From NCBI GenBank assembly GCA_017469795.1, contig JAFUFT010000014.1, positions 1 to 62,727 on the forward strand: DNA of 62,727 bases, in the 5' to 3' direction. This DNA is from Oscillospiraceae bacterium (GTDB lineage Bacteria > Bacillota > Clostridia > Oscillospirales > Oscillospiraceae). Positions 25,818 through 34,736 of this stretch are shown piece after piece (positions within the stretch are counted from its first letter, which is position 1; each line of letters begins with the position of its first letter). Position numbers and translations under genes: made by a program. The notes beneath the pieces were generated by a model that searched no databases, had not been told where the DNA came from, and saw only the letters and a list, made by a program, of their open reading frames with translations.

Positions 25818-27503
25818 TCATGAATTGGAATTGAGTTTCAGAATCAGGAACTGCCAGGGCTGAAGCCTGACGGCTCCGTCCTTCATTTCACAGTCACCGA
25901 TATTATTCAGCAGGACCGCTTCCACAGGTGCCGGAAGGGCAGCGGTCTGGATTTCCGCCTGGAAATTGCCGATCACAAGAAGTCTTTGCCGTCTGCTCAC
26001 CCGGAAATACGACATGAGGTTTTTCTGCTCCGGCAGGTAGGGGATCAGGTCTCCAAAGACAAGCGTATCGCTATACTCCGGATCCTTCCGAAGCTCGATC
26101 AGCGCGCGATAGAAGTTCCATACGGAGTCCGGATCCTTTTTCTGAGCCTCCAGATTGATCCGCGTATAATTTGCATTGACCGGAAGCCAGGGCGTCCCGG
26201 ACGAAAAACCCGCATTCGGCGTGGAATCCCACTGAAACGGCGACCGCGCGTTGTCTCTGGAGAATCGGTTGACAACTTCCATCGCTTCTTCTTTCGTCAG
26301 CCCGGCGTTCAGGGCGACCTGATATTCATCTCTGGCGGAAATATCGTCTACTTCCTCGATGGAACCGCAGCGGCGGTTTTCCATGCCGATCTCCTGTCCC
26401 TGGAAAAGGAACGGCAGACCGCGGAGCATAAAGTTCAGTCCGCCGAGCATCTTCTTTGCCGCGAGCGTACACTGTCCAGCCGGAATATAGTGGGATACAC
26501 CGCGGGGCTCATCATGGTTTTCGATGATATTGCACAGGAAGCCTACGTCTTTCACGCGCTTCTGGCTGAAGAAGCAGGCTTGCTTATACTGCTCCGCAGT
26601 GACCGGCTGCGCCGCATACCAGCCAAGGGGATTTGTATTGATCGTTGTCTCGGCAAAATCAAACATGGAGGAAAAAACGCCATGTTCCCCAATAAACATG
26701 GGAAGCTCATGCTCCTTCTCATGGAACACTTCTCCCGCGGTAAACGCGTCATATTTCCGGAAGGTGTTTTCCGCCATTTCATCCAGAAAATCGATGACAC
26801 CCTCGGCGTCTGCGAGCATACACTCAATGGAACACAGACCGTCTTCCCGGTCTGCCGGGTAGTTCCGGTAGGGCAGTTTCTTCTTAATATTGATGATCGC
26901 GTCCACCCGGAATCCGGAAACTCCTTTTTTCAGCCACCAGTTGATCATGCGGTAGATCTCCTGCCGAAGCTCCGGGTTCTCCCAGTTGAGGTCCGGCTGT
27001 TTCCGGTGGAAAATGTGGAGATAGATTTTGTCCTCGTGTCCCGGCAGCTTGGACCAGACCGATCCGCCGAAGGCGCTTCTCCAGTTACAGGGCAGGGGAT
27101 CTCCCTCATGCCAGTCCTCAATATAAAAATACCTGCCGAATTTTCCATCCGGATCTTTGCAGGCCTCCTGAAACCAGACGTGCTCATCGGAACAATGGTT
27201 GACCACCAGATCCATGACAATATGCAGTCCGCGTTTTTTCGCCTCCCGCAGAAGCTCGTCCATGTCGTCCATCGTGCCGAACCTGGGATCGATCCCGTAA
27301 TAGTCTGAAATATCATATCCCTGATCGGCAAGCGGAGAGCAGTAAACAGGGGAGATCCAAACGATCTCCACACCCAGCTCCTTCAGATAGTCCAGCTTCT
27401 CGATAATCCCCCGCAGATCTCCGATTCCATCCCCGTTGGAGTCATAGAAGCTCTTGGGATAAATCTGATAGGCAGTTTTGCTCTGCCACCATTTGTGTAT
27501 CAT
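25818..27503 (-). CDS. GH13 alpha-glucosidase / oligo-1,6-glucosidase type
   Basis: A 561-residue cytoplasmic GH13_31-type enzyme. Seen: WWQSKTAYQIYPKSFYDSNG, VMDLVVNHCSDEHVWF, nucleophile GFRVDAII, acid/base AGEVFHE and stabiliser ENHDEPR. Substrates in the subfamily include isomaltose, sucrose, trehalose-6-phosphate and short dextrins; NHDEPR in place of the usual NHDQPR leaves the choice open. GGAGGTGC stands before the ATG at 27503; the open frame continues upstream for 146 codons but crosses the promoter and operator region and is rejected. First gene of the operon with malQ and amylosucrase, divergent from lacI. Confidence 0.88.
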   Translation of the reverse strand: MIHKWWQSKTAYQIYPKSFYDSNGDGIGDLRGIIEKLDYLKELGVEIVWISPVYCSPLADQGYDISDYYGIDPRFGTMDDMDELLREAKKRGLHIVMDLVVNHCSDEHVWFQEACKDPDGKFGRYFYIEDWHEGDPLPCNWRSAFGGSVWSKLPGHEDKIYLHIFHRKQPDLNWENPELRQEIYRMINWWLKKGVSGFRVDAIINIKKKLPYRNYPADREDGLCSIECMLADAEGVIDFLDEMAENTFRKYDAFTAGEVFHEKEHELPMFIGEHGVFSSMFDFAETTINTNPLGWYAAQPVTAEQYKQACFFSQKRVKDVGFLCNIIENHDEPRGVSHYIPAGQCTLAAKKMLGGLNFMLRGLPFLFQGQEIGMENRRCGSIEEVDDISARDEYQVALNAGLTKEEAMEVVNRFSRDNARSPFQWDSTPNAGFSSGTPWLPVNANYTRINLEAQKKDPDSVWNFYRALIELRKDPEYSDTLVFGDLIPYLPEQKNLMSYFRVSRRQRLLVIGNFQAEIQTAALPAPVEAVLLNNIGDCEMKDGAVRLQPWQFLILKLNSNS

Positions 27504-27561
27504 AAAAGCACCTCCAACTGCGGCGTTGACCAGCACGCAATCCTTGTTATTTTCCTTGATT

Positions 27562-27590
27562 AAGATAGCATGGGAATATGCGGATGTAAA
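27562..27590 (-). promoter_or_regulatory. promoter of the GH13-malQ-amylosucrase operon
   Basis: On the minus strand TTTACA (27585-27590), 17-base spacer, TATCTT (27562-27567). A palindrome lies two bases upstream of the -35 box. Confidence 0.7.
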
Positions 27591-27592
27591 CT

Positions 27593-27608
27593 GGTTACGT
27601 GTGTAACC
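27593..27608. promoter_or_regulatory. LacI-family operator candidate O1
   Basis: GGTTACGTGTGTAACC, a 16-base palindrome of the form GGTTA-N6-TAACC. It ends two bases before the -35 box of the minus-strand operon promoter. Confidence 0.65.
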
Positions 27609-27678
27609 GACGTTTCCAACTGTTTTTTGGAGACAGCTTTGTGAAGAATTCCGATTTTCATTTGAGCCGATTATTATA

Positions 27679-27706
27679 TATAATGGAGACAGGTAAAACG
27701 TAACCT
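27679..27706 (+). promoter_or_regulatory. lacI -10 box and overlapping operator candidate O2
   Basis: TATAAT at 27679-27684 without a clear -35. AGGTAAAACGTAACCT at 27691-27706 follows at the expected transcription start; its right arm CGTAACC matches the other operators and its left arm is degenerate. This suits autorepression of lacI. Confidence 0.45.
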
Positions 27707-27731
27707 CCCCCGGATTAAGGAGTGCAGAAGC

Positions 27732-28754
27732 ATGGTCACAATCAAGGAGATCGCTCAGCGCGCAGGCGTCAGTACCGCAACCGTTTCCAACGTGATCCAC
27801 GGGAAATCCCGGCACGTATCGGTGGAAACCGTAAAGCGTATCCAGGCGCTGATCGACGAAATGGGATACGAGCGGGAAGCGGGCAAACGGGTCCGGTCCA
27901 GCGACAACGCAAAGCTGGTGGCAATCATCATCCGGTATCATCAGGGCTTTGAGAATTCCGTTCTGGCCGATCCCTTTTACGGCGTCGTCACCGGTAGTAT
28001 CGAGCAGGAGCTCCGGTCAAGAGGTCTGTATCTCATGCTGTACGCCTCCTCCGATATGGACGACATCTTCAAAATGCTGATGACCTGGGATGTGGACGGC
28101 GTGATTGCCGTCTCCTTTACGAAAGAGGACTGCCAGAAACTCCAGAGCCTCATCCAGAAACCGATGATTTCTATCGATGCGTTCGGCCCGGATGATTCCG
28201 CAACCGGAATACCGGATGTCGGTCTGGAGGACGAAACAGGCGGTTTGCTGATGACCAGGCATCTTCTGGATCTGGGATATGAGACAATCTTCGTTGCAGG
28301 CGTTTCCAACATGGGAATCGACAACAGACGATGGATCGGCGCAAAACAGGTCACAAACTCGGAACAATTCCTGAGCGGCAAACACAAGCTGGAGTTTATC
28401 GAGCTGGGCGGAACGCTGGATCAGCGGGAAAAATGCTATCAGCAGATCACCCGGAATCTGCCATTCCGGAAGAAAACAGCTTTCTTTTTCACCTCCGATT
28501 CTCTGGCCATGGAGGCGATCAGCTTTTTCGCCAAGCGGGGGATCTCCGTACCCGACAGCTTCGGCGTTGCCGGATTCGATGATTCCATCAATGCCGTCAG
28601 TTTCTCCATTCCGCCTTTGACGACGATCCATCAGGACATTCCCATGAAGGCACGGATCGCGGTGGAAGAACTGGTTTCCGCCATCAGAGACCCTGATTAT
28701 ATCCCGAAAAGCCACAAATTGCCTGTTACGCTGATCAGCAGGAAATCTGTCTGA
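27732..28754 (+). CDS. LacI family transcriptional regulator
   Basis: A 340-residue regulator. Residues 1-55 are the helix-turn-helix and hinge helix (VTIKEIAQRAGVSTATVSNVI), the rest a periplasmic-binding-like sugar sensor ending with FGVAGFDDSINAVSFSIPPLTTIHQD. The gene sits between two divergent alpha-glucoside operons. Palindromes resembling its targets flank both promoters and overlap its own start site. The effector is probably a di- or oligosaccharide taken up by the neighbouring ABC importer. AGGAG lies ten bases before the ATG. Confidence 0.9.
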   Translation: MVTIKEIAQRAGVSTATVSNVIHGKSRHVSVETVKRIQALIDEMGYEREAGKRVRSSDNAKLVAIIIRYHQGFENSVLADPFYGVVTGSIEQELRSRGLYLMLYASSDMDDIFKMLMTWDVDGVIAVSFTKEDCQKLQSLIQKPMISIDAFGPDDSATGIPDVGLEDETGGLLMTRHLLDLGYETIFVAGVSNMGIDNRRWIGAKQVTNSEQFLSGKHKLEFIELGGTLDQREKCYQQITRNLPFRKKTAFFFTSDSLAMEAISFFAKRGISVPDSFGVAGFDDSINAVSFSIPPLTTIHQDIPMKARIAVEELVSAIRDPDYIPKSHKLPVTLISRKSV

Positions 28755-28760
28755 AGCTCA

Positions 28761-28774
28761 AGTTACGCGTAACC
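28761..28774. promoter_or_regulatory. LacI-family operator candidate O3
   Basis: AGTTACGCGTAACC contains the perfect 12-base palindrome GTTACGCGTAAC with a central CG, typical of LacI operators. It begins seven bases after the lacI stop codon. Confidence 0.6.
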
Positions 28775-28817
28775 ATCATTATTCACAGAATCACCAAAAT
28801 CAGGTTGTAGTTTTAGT

Positions 28818-28835
28818 AGGTTATGACCATAACCT
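28818..28835. promoter_or_regulatory. LacI-family operator candidate O4
   Basis: AGGTTATGACCATAACCT is palindromic except for its central two bases and has the GGTTA-N6-TAACC form of O1. The core ends two bases before the -35 box of the plus-strand promoter, exactly the spacing seen at O1. Confidence 0.65.
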
Positions 28836-28836
28836 G

Positions 28837-28865
28837 TTTACTTGTCCCTGCAAATTTGTTATAGT
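28837..28865 (+). promoter_or_regulatory. promoter of the GH13-ABC importer operon
   Basis: TTTACT (28837-28842), 17-base spacer, TATAGT (28860-28865). Expected start near 28872, about 30 bases before the GH13 gene. Confidence 0.7.
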
Positions 28866-28901
28866 TTCACAGTAATATCGAGAAAGCAGGGTGTTGGATT
28901 C

Positions 28902-30566
28902 GTGAAGCGAGCATGGTGGAAAGAAAGCGTTGTCTATCAGATTTATCCCAGATCCTTCTGCGATTCCGACGGGGACGGAATCGGCGACCTGAACGGCATC
29001 CGTTCCAAAATTCCATATCTAGCAAAGCTTGGGATCAACGTGATCTGGCTCAGTCCGATCTACCGTTCTCCAAATGATGACAACGGCTATGACATCTCCG
29101 GTTACTATGCCATTATGGATGAATTCGGCACGATGGAGGACTTTGACGCGCTTCTGGCGGAAGCGCATCAGGCCGGGATCCGGATCGTAATGGATCTGGT
29201 CGTCAATCACACTTCCGACGAGCATCCCTGGTTTGTGGAGAGCCGTTCGTCTGCGGAAAACGACAAGCGGGACTACTACATCTGGCGGCCCGCCAAAGAC
29301 GGCGGCCCTCCCACCAACTGGGGCAGCAGCTTTTCCGGCTCCGCCTGGGAGTGGGACGAGAAGACGGGGATGTACTACCTCCACTTCTTTTCCAAAAAAC
29401 AGCCGGATCTCAACTGGTCCAACCCAAAGGTCCGGGACGAGGTTTTCGACATGATGACCTGGTGGTGTGAAAAAGGCATCGACGGCTTCCGGATGGATGT
29501 GATCTCCATGATCTCCAAGCCTCCGGAGCCCTGGGAGGACAGCCCCACGGAGGGCGGCCTCTACGGAAGCCCCTGGATCACCTGCAACGGTCCCCACGTC
29601 CACGAATACCTGCAGGAGATGAACCGGCGGGTCTTGTCTAAATACGACCTGATGACCGTGGGTGAGACGGCGGGCGTTACGCTGGAGGAGGCGAAGAAAT
29701 ACGCCAATTCCGACGGCTCCGAGCTGGACATGGTGTTCCAGTTTGAGCATGTTGGTCTGGACGGCGGGCTCTCCGATAAATGGGTCCGGCGGAAGATGGA
29801 CCTTCGGGAGCTGAAGGAGAACCTGACCAAGTGGCAGGTGGGACTGGAGGGCGTGGCATGGAACTCCCTGTTCTTCTGCAACCACGACCAGCCCCGGATC
29901 GTCTCCCGGCTGGGAGATGACTCCCCCGCGTCCGCCAAATGTATCGCCACTATGCTGCATATGATGCAGGGCACCCCCTATGTCTACCAGGGGGAGGAGC
30001 TGGGTATGACCAACTGTCCCTTCGGCCCCATTGAAAACTACCGGGATATCGAGTCCATCAATGCGTACAGGGAACTGACCGAGGCAGGACTGCGGGAGAA
30101 GGATGAGCTCCTCGACTGCATCGCATACAAGAGCCGCGATAATGCTCGCACTCCCATGCAGTGGACCGGCGGAAAAAATGCCGGATTTACAGCAGGTACT
30201 CCCTGGATCATGGTCAATCCCAACTATCAGACAATCAACGCGAAAGCGGAGCTTCAGGATCAGGATTCTGTTTTTTATCACTATCAGAAGCTGATCTCTC
30301 TCCGCCGGCGCAGTCCCTGGTCGGATATCATTGTGTACGGTCATTACCGTCTGCTCGCACCTGAGGATCCGAACGTCTATTCCTATATTCGGGAATCGGA
30401 TACGGGGAAACTGCTCATCGTGTGCAACCTTTCCCCTGAATCCGTCTCTTTCCGGATCCCGGAAGACGTCCAATGGTCGGAGGCAGTTCCCATCGTGGGA
30501 AGCGCTTCGCTCGACCGCATCCTGAAACTGCAGCCCTGGCAGGCCGAAGTGTGGTCTCTGGTCTGA
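28902..30566 (+). CDS. GH13 alpha-glucosidase, second copy
   Basis: A 554-residue GH13_31-type enzyme. Seen: WWKESVVYQIYPRSFCDSDG, VMDLVVNHTSDEHPWF, nucleophile GFRMDVIS, acid/base VGETAGV and stabiliser CNHDQPR. NHDQPR is the form usual in oligo-1,6-glucosidases and sucrose-cleaving relatives. The GTG at 28902 is preferred: a TTG at 28842 would lie inside the -35 box, upstream of the transcript. The ribosome site is weak (AGCAGGGTG). It is a divergent paralogue of the enzyme at 25818-27503, with different motif residues, so the pair probably splits different linkages. It opens the importer operon. Confidence 0.88.
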   Translation: MKRAWWKESVVYQIYPRSFCDSDGDGIGDLNGIRSKIPYLAKLGINVIWLSPIYRSPNDDNGYDISGYYAIMDEFGTMEDFDALLAEAHQAGIRIVMDLVVNHTSDEHPWFVESRSSAENDKRDYYIWRPAKDGGPPTNWGSSFSGSAWEWDEKTGMYYLHFFSKKQPDLNWSNPKVRDEVFDMMTWWCEKGIDGFRMDVISMISKPPEPWEDSPTEGGLYGSPWITCNGPHVHEYLQEMNRRVLSKYDLMTVGETAGVTLEEAKKYANSDGSELDMVFQFEHVGLDGGLSDKWVRRKMDLRELKENLTKWQVGLEGVAWNSLFFCNHDQPRIVSRLGDDSPASAKCIATMLHMMQGTPYVYQGEELGMTNCPFGPIENYRDIESINAYRELTEAGLREKDELLDCIAYKSRDNARTPMQWTGGKNAGFTAGTPWIMVNPNYQTINAKAELQDQDSVFYHYQKLISLRRRSPWSDIIVYGHYRLLAPEDPNVYSYIRESDTGKLLIVCNLSPESVSFRIPEDVQWSEAVPIVGSASLDRILKLQPWQAEVWSLV

Positions 30567-30631
30567 ACTGCAGCATCAAACCGTATCCCCTGAGAGAGGT
30601 TCTCTCAAATATATAATAAGGATGGGATGAT

Positions 30632-31966
30632 ATGAAAAAATTGATTGCTATTCTGCTTGCTGCTGTGCTGGTTCTCAGCATGGCCGCTTGCGGAGCTGCT
30701 TCCGGCTCCGCCGCCGAAGCGCCTGCCGGTTCCGCCGCTGAGGGCGGTTCCGCTGCTGCTGCACCCGGTGGTTCCTCCGGCAGCATTCGTCTTGTCAACG
30801 GCAAGATCGAGATCGACGCCCAGCTCAAAAAGCTGGCTCAGATGTACGAAGAGAAGACCGGCGTGCATGTTGAGATCGAGTCCATGGGCGGCGGCATCGA
30901 CATTCAGGGTACCCTGAAGGGCTACTATCAGGCCGGCAACATGCCTGACATCTTCGTCAATGGCTCTGATGCTGACTTCTCCAACTGGACCGGCCTTCTG
31001 GCCGACATGAGCGGTGAAGCCTGGGTCTCCGACACCGACGCTGCCTATGCAAATGCTGACGGCACCGTGGGCTTCCCCTACACCACTGAGGCCATCGGCC
31101 TTGCCTACAACGCAGACATCCTCGAGAAGGCCGGCGTGGATCCCGCTACTCTGACCAGCCCCGCTGCCTATGAGGAAGCCTTCAAGAAGATCGACGAGCA
31201 GAAAGACGCCCTCGGCCTGACCGCCGTTGTCGGCTACTACACCGAGCCCGTGAACCTGTACTGGTCCACCGGCAACCACGTCTTCGGCCAGTATCTGGAC
31301 GCCGGCCTTGCCCGCGATGACAGCACCTACATCGACATGCTCAGCGACGGCGGCAAGCTGGACGAAGCCCGCTTCACCAAGTTTGCTGAGTTCATCGGCC
31401 TGCTGCAGGAGTATGCTGACAAGGATATGATGATCTCCGGCACCTACGATCAGGAGATCCTGAACTTCGCCTCCGGCAAGTATGCCTTTGTGACCCAGGG
31501 TTCCTGGATCGGCGCTACCATGACCAACGACGACGCTGACGCTTATGCAGGCGCCGGCAGCTTCAAGGTCGGTTTCGCTCCCTATGCCTTCGATGACGGC
31601 ATCGACACCATTCTGACCGCTTCTCCCTCCTGGTGGTCCGTCTTCAAGGACGGCAATGCTGAGGACGCCAAGGCGTTCCTGCAGTGGCTGACCACCGACG
31701 AGGCTCAGGAAGTTCTGGTCATGGAGGCCGGCTTTATCAGCCCCTTCAAGTCCTGCAAGTATGTTGCCAACGATCCCTTTGCCCAGACCATGAGCGACTA
31801 TCTTGCCGCCGGCAAGACCTCCAACTGGCATTGGCAGGGCATGATCGAAGGTATCGCCCAGAACTACACCGGCCAGGTCTTCAACGACTATGCCCAGGGC
31901 AAGATGGATACCGCGCAGTTCGTTCAGACGATGCAGCAGGTCTGCGCCACCGCTTACGGCGGCTGA
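30632..31966 (+). CDS. carbohydrate ABC importer, solute-binding lipoprotein
   Basis: A 444-residue lipoprotein with signal LLAAVLVLSMAACGAA (lipobox SMAAC) and a 30-residue Gly/Ser/Ala linker before the family 1 binding domain (GYYQAGNMPDIFVNGSD, TGVHVEIESMGGGID; late WWSVFKDGNAEDAKAFLQWL). Its codons are strongly biased to C- and G-ending triplets compared with most neighbours, as expected for a highly expressed binding protein. A small GAGAGA/TCTCTC hairpin lies just upstream at 30592-30606. It is followed by a hairpin at 32001-32033 and the two permeases. Confidence 0.92.
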   Translation: MKKLIAILLAAVLVLSMAACGAASGSAAEAPAGSAAEGGSAAAAPGGSSGSIRLVNGKIEIDAQLKKLAQMYEEKTGVHVEIESMGGGIDIQGTLKGYYQAGNMPDIFVNGSDADFSNWTGLLADMSGEAWVSDTDAAYANADGTVGFPYTTEAIGLAYNADILEKAGVDPATLTSPAAYEEAFKKIDEQKDALGLTAVVGYYTEPVNLYWSTGNHVFGQYLDAGLARDDSTYIDMLSDGGKLDEARFTKFAEFIGLLQEYADKDMMISGTYDQEILNFASGKYAFVTQGSWIGATMTNDDADAYAGAGSFKVGFAPYAFDDGIDTILTASPSWWSVFKDGNAEDAKAFLQWLTTDEAQEVLVMEAGFISPFKSCKYVANDPFAQTMSDYLAAGKTSNWHWQGMIEGIAQNYTGQVFNDYAQGKMDTAQFVQTMQQVCATAYGG

Positions 31967-32000
31967 TTCAGTTCTCCTGCATAAACGATTGCATCTGAAC

Positions 32001-32033
32001 AGGAGCGGGCAGCACGAGCTGCTGCCCGCTCCT
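32001..32033 (+). terminator. intra-operon hairpin between binding protein and permeases
   Basis: A 13-base-pair stem AGGAGCGGGCAGC / GCTGCCCGCTCCT with a seven-base loop and only three T after it. It probably lowers readthrough or protects the upstream messenger, so that the binding protein is made in excess over the permeases. Confidence 0.6.
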
Positions 32034-32083
32034 TTGATGATAAAAATCGTGAGATTACATTCCATTAGAAAGGAGTCGTATGA

Positions 32084-33133
32084 ATGAAAGCCTTTAGCAT
32101 GGGCAGGAAGATTACCTCCTTTGCACTGCTGATCGCTGGAGCGGTGATGCTGATCATTGCGCTTGCCCTGGACTTTTCGGGCAGCGGCACCTCTTTCCGG
32201 GGACCGCTGCTTGTCATCGGTCTGATCGCGCTGCTGGCCGGTCTCTATCTGTTTCCAACGCTCAAGTATCATAAGAATATAATCAACTTCCTGTTTCTGT
32301 TTCCGCTGCTGTTCACCTTCGGCGTGACAGTGATCATTCCTCTGGTCCTTGGTATTTTCTATTCCATGACAGACTGGACCGGAATCGGCTACACCCAGTT
32401 CGTCGGCTTTGCCAACTACATGGCAATGTTCAAGGAGGTCAGCTTCCTCTGGTCTCTGCTTCTGACCATTCTGTTCGTTCTGGTCAACATGATCATGGTC
32501 AACCTGGTGGGCTTTGCCCTTGCGCTGCTGTGCACCAGCCGTCTCAAGGGCGTCGGCTTCTTCCGGGCAGCCTATTTCCTGCCCAACCTGATCGGCGGCA
32601 TCGTTCTCGGTTATGTATGGCAGTTTGTGTTCAATAACGTGCTGATCCAGCTGACCAAGACCTCTCTGCTGTCCAACAGCGGACCTGCCTTTGCCGCGAT
32701 CATCGTGGTGTACGTCTGGCAGTATGCCGGCTACATCATGCTCATCTACGTCAACGGTCTGGTCACGGTGCCCGGCGATGTAATCGAGGCAGCGGCCATC
32801 GATGGCGCCAGCAGCTTTACAACGCTGCTGCGCATCCGGATCCCCATGATTGCCTCCACCATCACCATCTGCACCTTCCTGACCCTGACCTCCGCCTTCA
32901 AGCAGTTCGACGTCAACATGGCCTTGACCAACGGCACAGGCTCCATATCCAATTTCATGGGGCAATACCTGACTAACGGCACACAGATGCTGGCGCTGAA
33001 CATTTACAACACCGCCATTTCCAAGAACAGCTATGCCCTTGGTCAGGCGAAGGCGGTCCTGTTCTTCATCATTCTGGCCTGTGTCTCTCTGATCCAGGTC
33101 CGCATCTCCAACAAGAAGGAGGTTGAAATGTAA
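32084..33133 (+). CDS. sugar ABC transporter permease, MalF/UgpA type
   Basis: A 349-residue membrane protein. Two extra N-terminal hydrophobic segments (residues ~10-60) precede the six-helix permease core. The cytoplasmic EAA loop reads EAAAIDGASSFTTLLRIRIP, where the ATPase docks. AAAGGAG stands before the ATG. Its TAATG stop overlaps the next permease by one base. Confidence 0.92.
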   Translation: MKAFSMGRKITSFALLIAGAVMLIIALALDFSGSGTSFRGPLLVIGLIALLAGLYLFPTLKYHKNIINFLFLFPLLFTFGVTVIIPLVLGIFYSMTDWTGIGYTQFVGFANYMAMFKEVSFLWSLLLTILFVLVNMIMVNLVGFALALLCTSRLKGVGFFRAAYFLPNLIGGIVLGYVWQFVFNNVLIQLTKTSLLSNSGPAFAAIIVVYVWQYAGYIMLIYVNGLVTVPGDVIEAAAIDGASSFTTLLRIRIPMIASTITICTFLTLTSAFKQFDVNMALTNGTGSISNFMGQYLTNGTQMLALNIYNTAISKNSYALGQAKAVLFFIILACVSLIQVRISNKKEVEM

Positions 33134-33999
33134 TGAAGACAAAGATGAAAACCTCCAGCTTTATTATCATTATGGTCCTGGCCATTATCGTTGCCGTTTA
33201 CACGTTGATGCCCTTCTTCCTTGTGGTGATCAACGTATTCAAGAGCGCAAACGGCATCGTCGCCGATCCTATCGGCACCACTGGGGCCAGCTTTTCCCAG
33301 CTGCTGACCAACCTTTCCAACGTTGTCAACAACACGAACTTCAGCTTCTGGTATGCCTTCGGCACCTCCGCGCTGATTACCATCGTGTCCCTGGTGCTTC
33401 TGGCGCTCTTCGGCGGTATGGCTGCGTGGGTCATCTGCCGGAACAAAACCAAGTGGTCCACCGCGATCTACATGGTGTTCATCGCTTCCATGATCATTCC
33501 TTTCCAGGTGGTCATGCTTCCGCTGATCTCCACGTTCCGTGATGTGGGCAGCTTTGTGGGCATCTCTATGCTCCAGTCCATCCCGGGCATCGTATTCGCA
33601 TACTGCGGCTTTGGCGGCGCCATGACAGTGTTCATTCTCACCGGCATGGTCAAGACCGTTCCCTACGATTTGGAAGAGGCTGCTTCCATTGACGGCTGCT
33701 CCTACGAAGGAATCTATTTCCGCATTATCTTCCCGCTGCTCAAGCCCTCCATCGTAACTGTTACCATCCTCAACGGCATGTGGATCTGGAACGACTATCT
33801 GCTTCCTTCCCTGATGCTGGGACAGAACGGCAGAGTCAAGACCCTTCCTGTGGCGGTTCAGGCATTTGTGGGATCCTATGTGAAACAGTGGGATCTGATC
33901 CTGACCGCGGCGCTGCTGGCGATGCTCCCGATGATCATCATCTTCCTCATCGCCCAGAAGCAGATCATGAGCGGCATGGTGGAAGGCGCCGTCAAGTAA
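33133..33999 (+). CDS. sugar ABC transporter permease, MalG/UgpE type
   Basis: A 288-residue second permease with six hydrophobic segments and the EAA loop EEAASIDGCSYEGIYFRIIFP. The overlap with the first permease and the short gap to the YesL-like gene show one transcript. Together with the lipoprotein at 30632 and the ATPase at 35876 it forms a complete CUT1 importer for di- or oligosaccharides. Confidence 0.92.
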   Translation: MKTKMKTSSFIIIMVLAIIVAVYTLMPFFLVVINVFKSANGIVADPIGTTGASFSQLLTNLSNVVNNTNFSFWYAFGTSALITIVSLVLLALFGGMAAWVICRNKTKWSTAIYMVFIASMIIPFQVVMLPLISTFRDVGSFVGISMLQSIPGIVFAYCGFGGAMTVFILTGMVKTVPYDLEEAASIDGCSYEGIYFRIIFPLLKPSIVTVTILNGMWIWNDYLLPSLMLGQNGRVKTLPVAVQAFVGSYVKQWDLILTAALLAMLPMIIIFLIAQKQIMSGMVEGAVK

Positions 34000-34025
34000 C
34001 TGGTTGAACCGGAAAGGATACCCCT

Positions 34026-34736
34026 ATGAAGCTCTTTGACCCGGAAGGGCCGCTGATGTCCGCGCTGGCTAAGCTGTCTGACGTAGTGTTCTGCAATATC
34101 ATGTTCTGCCTTTGCAGTCTGCCTATTGTGACGATAGGCGCAGCGCTGTCCGCTCTGTACGAGTGTACCATGAGTATTGTGGAGGACACGGAAAAGCCGC
34201 AGATATTCCGCCAGTTCTGGACTTCCTTCAAGAAGAATCTCAGGCAGGGCACGATCCTGTGGCTGATCTTCCTTGGCGGAGCGCTGATCCTGGTCGCCTA
34301 CGGCTTTGCTGTCGGCGCAATGGGCGGAGAGTTGACCCGTATCTACCGTGTCTTCCTGTATCTGCTGGTCTTTCTGTATCTGGCAGGCTTTGCCTATGTG
34401 TTCCCCGTACAGGGGAATATGGATCTTCCCGTGCGGGAGGTTCTGAAGACCGCATGGCTGATGAGCGCAGTAGCTCTGCCATATACCCTTTTGATACTGG
34501 CAGTCACCGGTGCTGCGGTATACATCTCGTTTTTTACAGGTCCGGACACCCTGTATGCCTCTATTTTCCTCTGGGCGGTCATCATATTCGGACTGGTAGC
34601 CTATTTGCAGAGCTTTCTGCTGAGGCTGGCGTTCAGGCGATGGAAGCGTCTGAGAGGGGAGCAGGAGCCGGAAGAAATGCCGGACCCGTGGGAAACCGGG
34701 AACAGTGAGGGATCAGATCATGAATCAAAACTTTGA
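34026..34736 (+). CDS. YesL-like membrane protein (DUF624)
   Basis: A 236-residue membrane protein with about five hydrophobic segments. The N-terminal pattern FDPEGPLMSALAKLSDVVFCNIMFCLCSLPIVTIGAALSA (key residues: the SLPIVTIG segment) is typical of the YesL/DUF624 family, which accompanies CUT1 sugar importers in Firmicutes. Function unknown; a role in membrane assembly of the importer has been guessed from context. Its 3' end overlaps the kinase gene by 17 bases. Confidence 0.8.
   Translation: MKLFDPEGPLMSALAKLSDVVFCNIMFCLCSLPIVTIGAALSALYECTMSIVEDTEKPQIFRQFWTSFKKNLRQGTILWLIFLGGALILVAYGFAVGAMGGELTRIYRVFLYLLVFLYLAGFAYVFPVQGNMDLPVREVLKTAWLMSAVALPYTLLILAVTGAAVYISFFTGPDTLYASIFLWAVIIFGLVAYLQSFLLRLAFRRWKRLRGEQEPEEMPDPWETGNSEGSDHESKL

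Noticed and set aside
27504..27941. Upstream extension of the GH13 glucosidase by 146 codons
   Set aside because: It would cover the promoter, operators and part of lacI; a GGAGGTGC site marks the ATG at 27503.
30605..33142. An 845-codon open frame on the minus strand across the importer genes
   Set aside because: It lies opposite three well-supported genes. Strong C/G-ending codon bias of the binding protein and permeases keeps the antisense frame free of stops.
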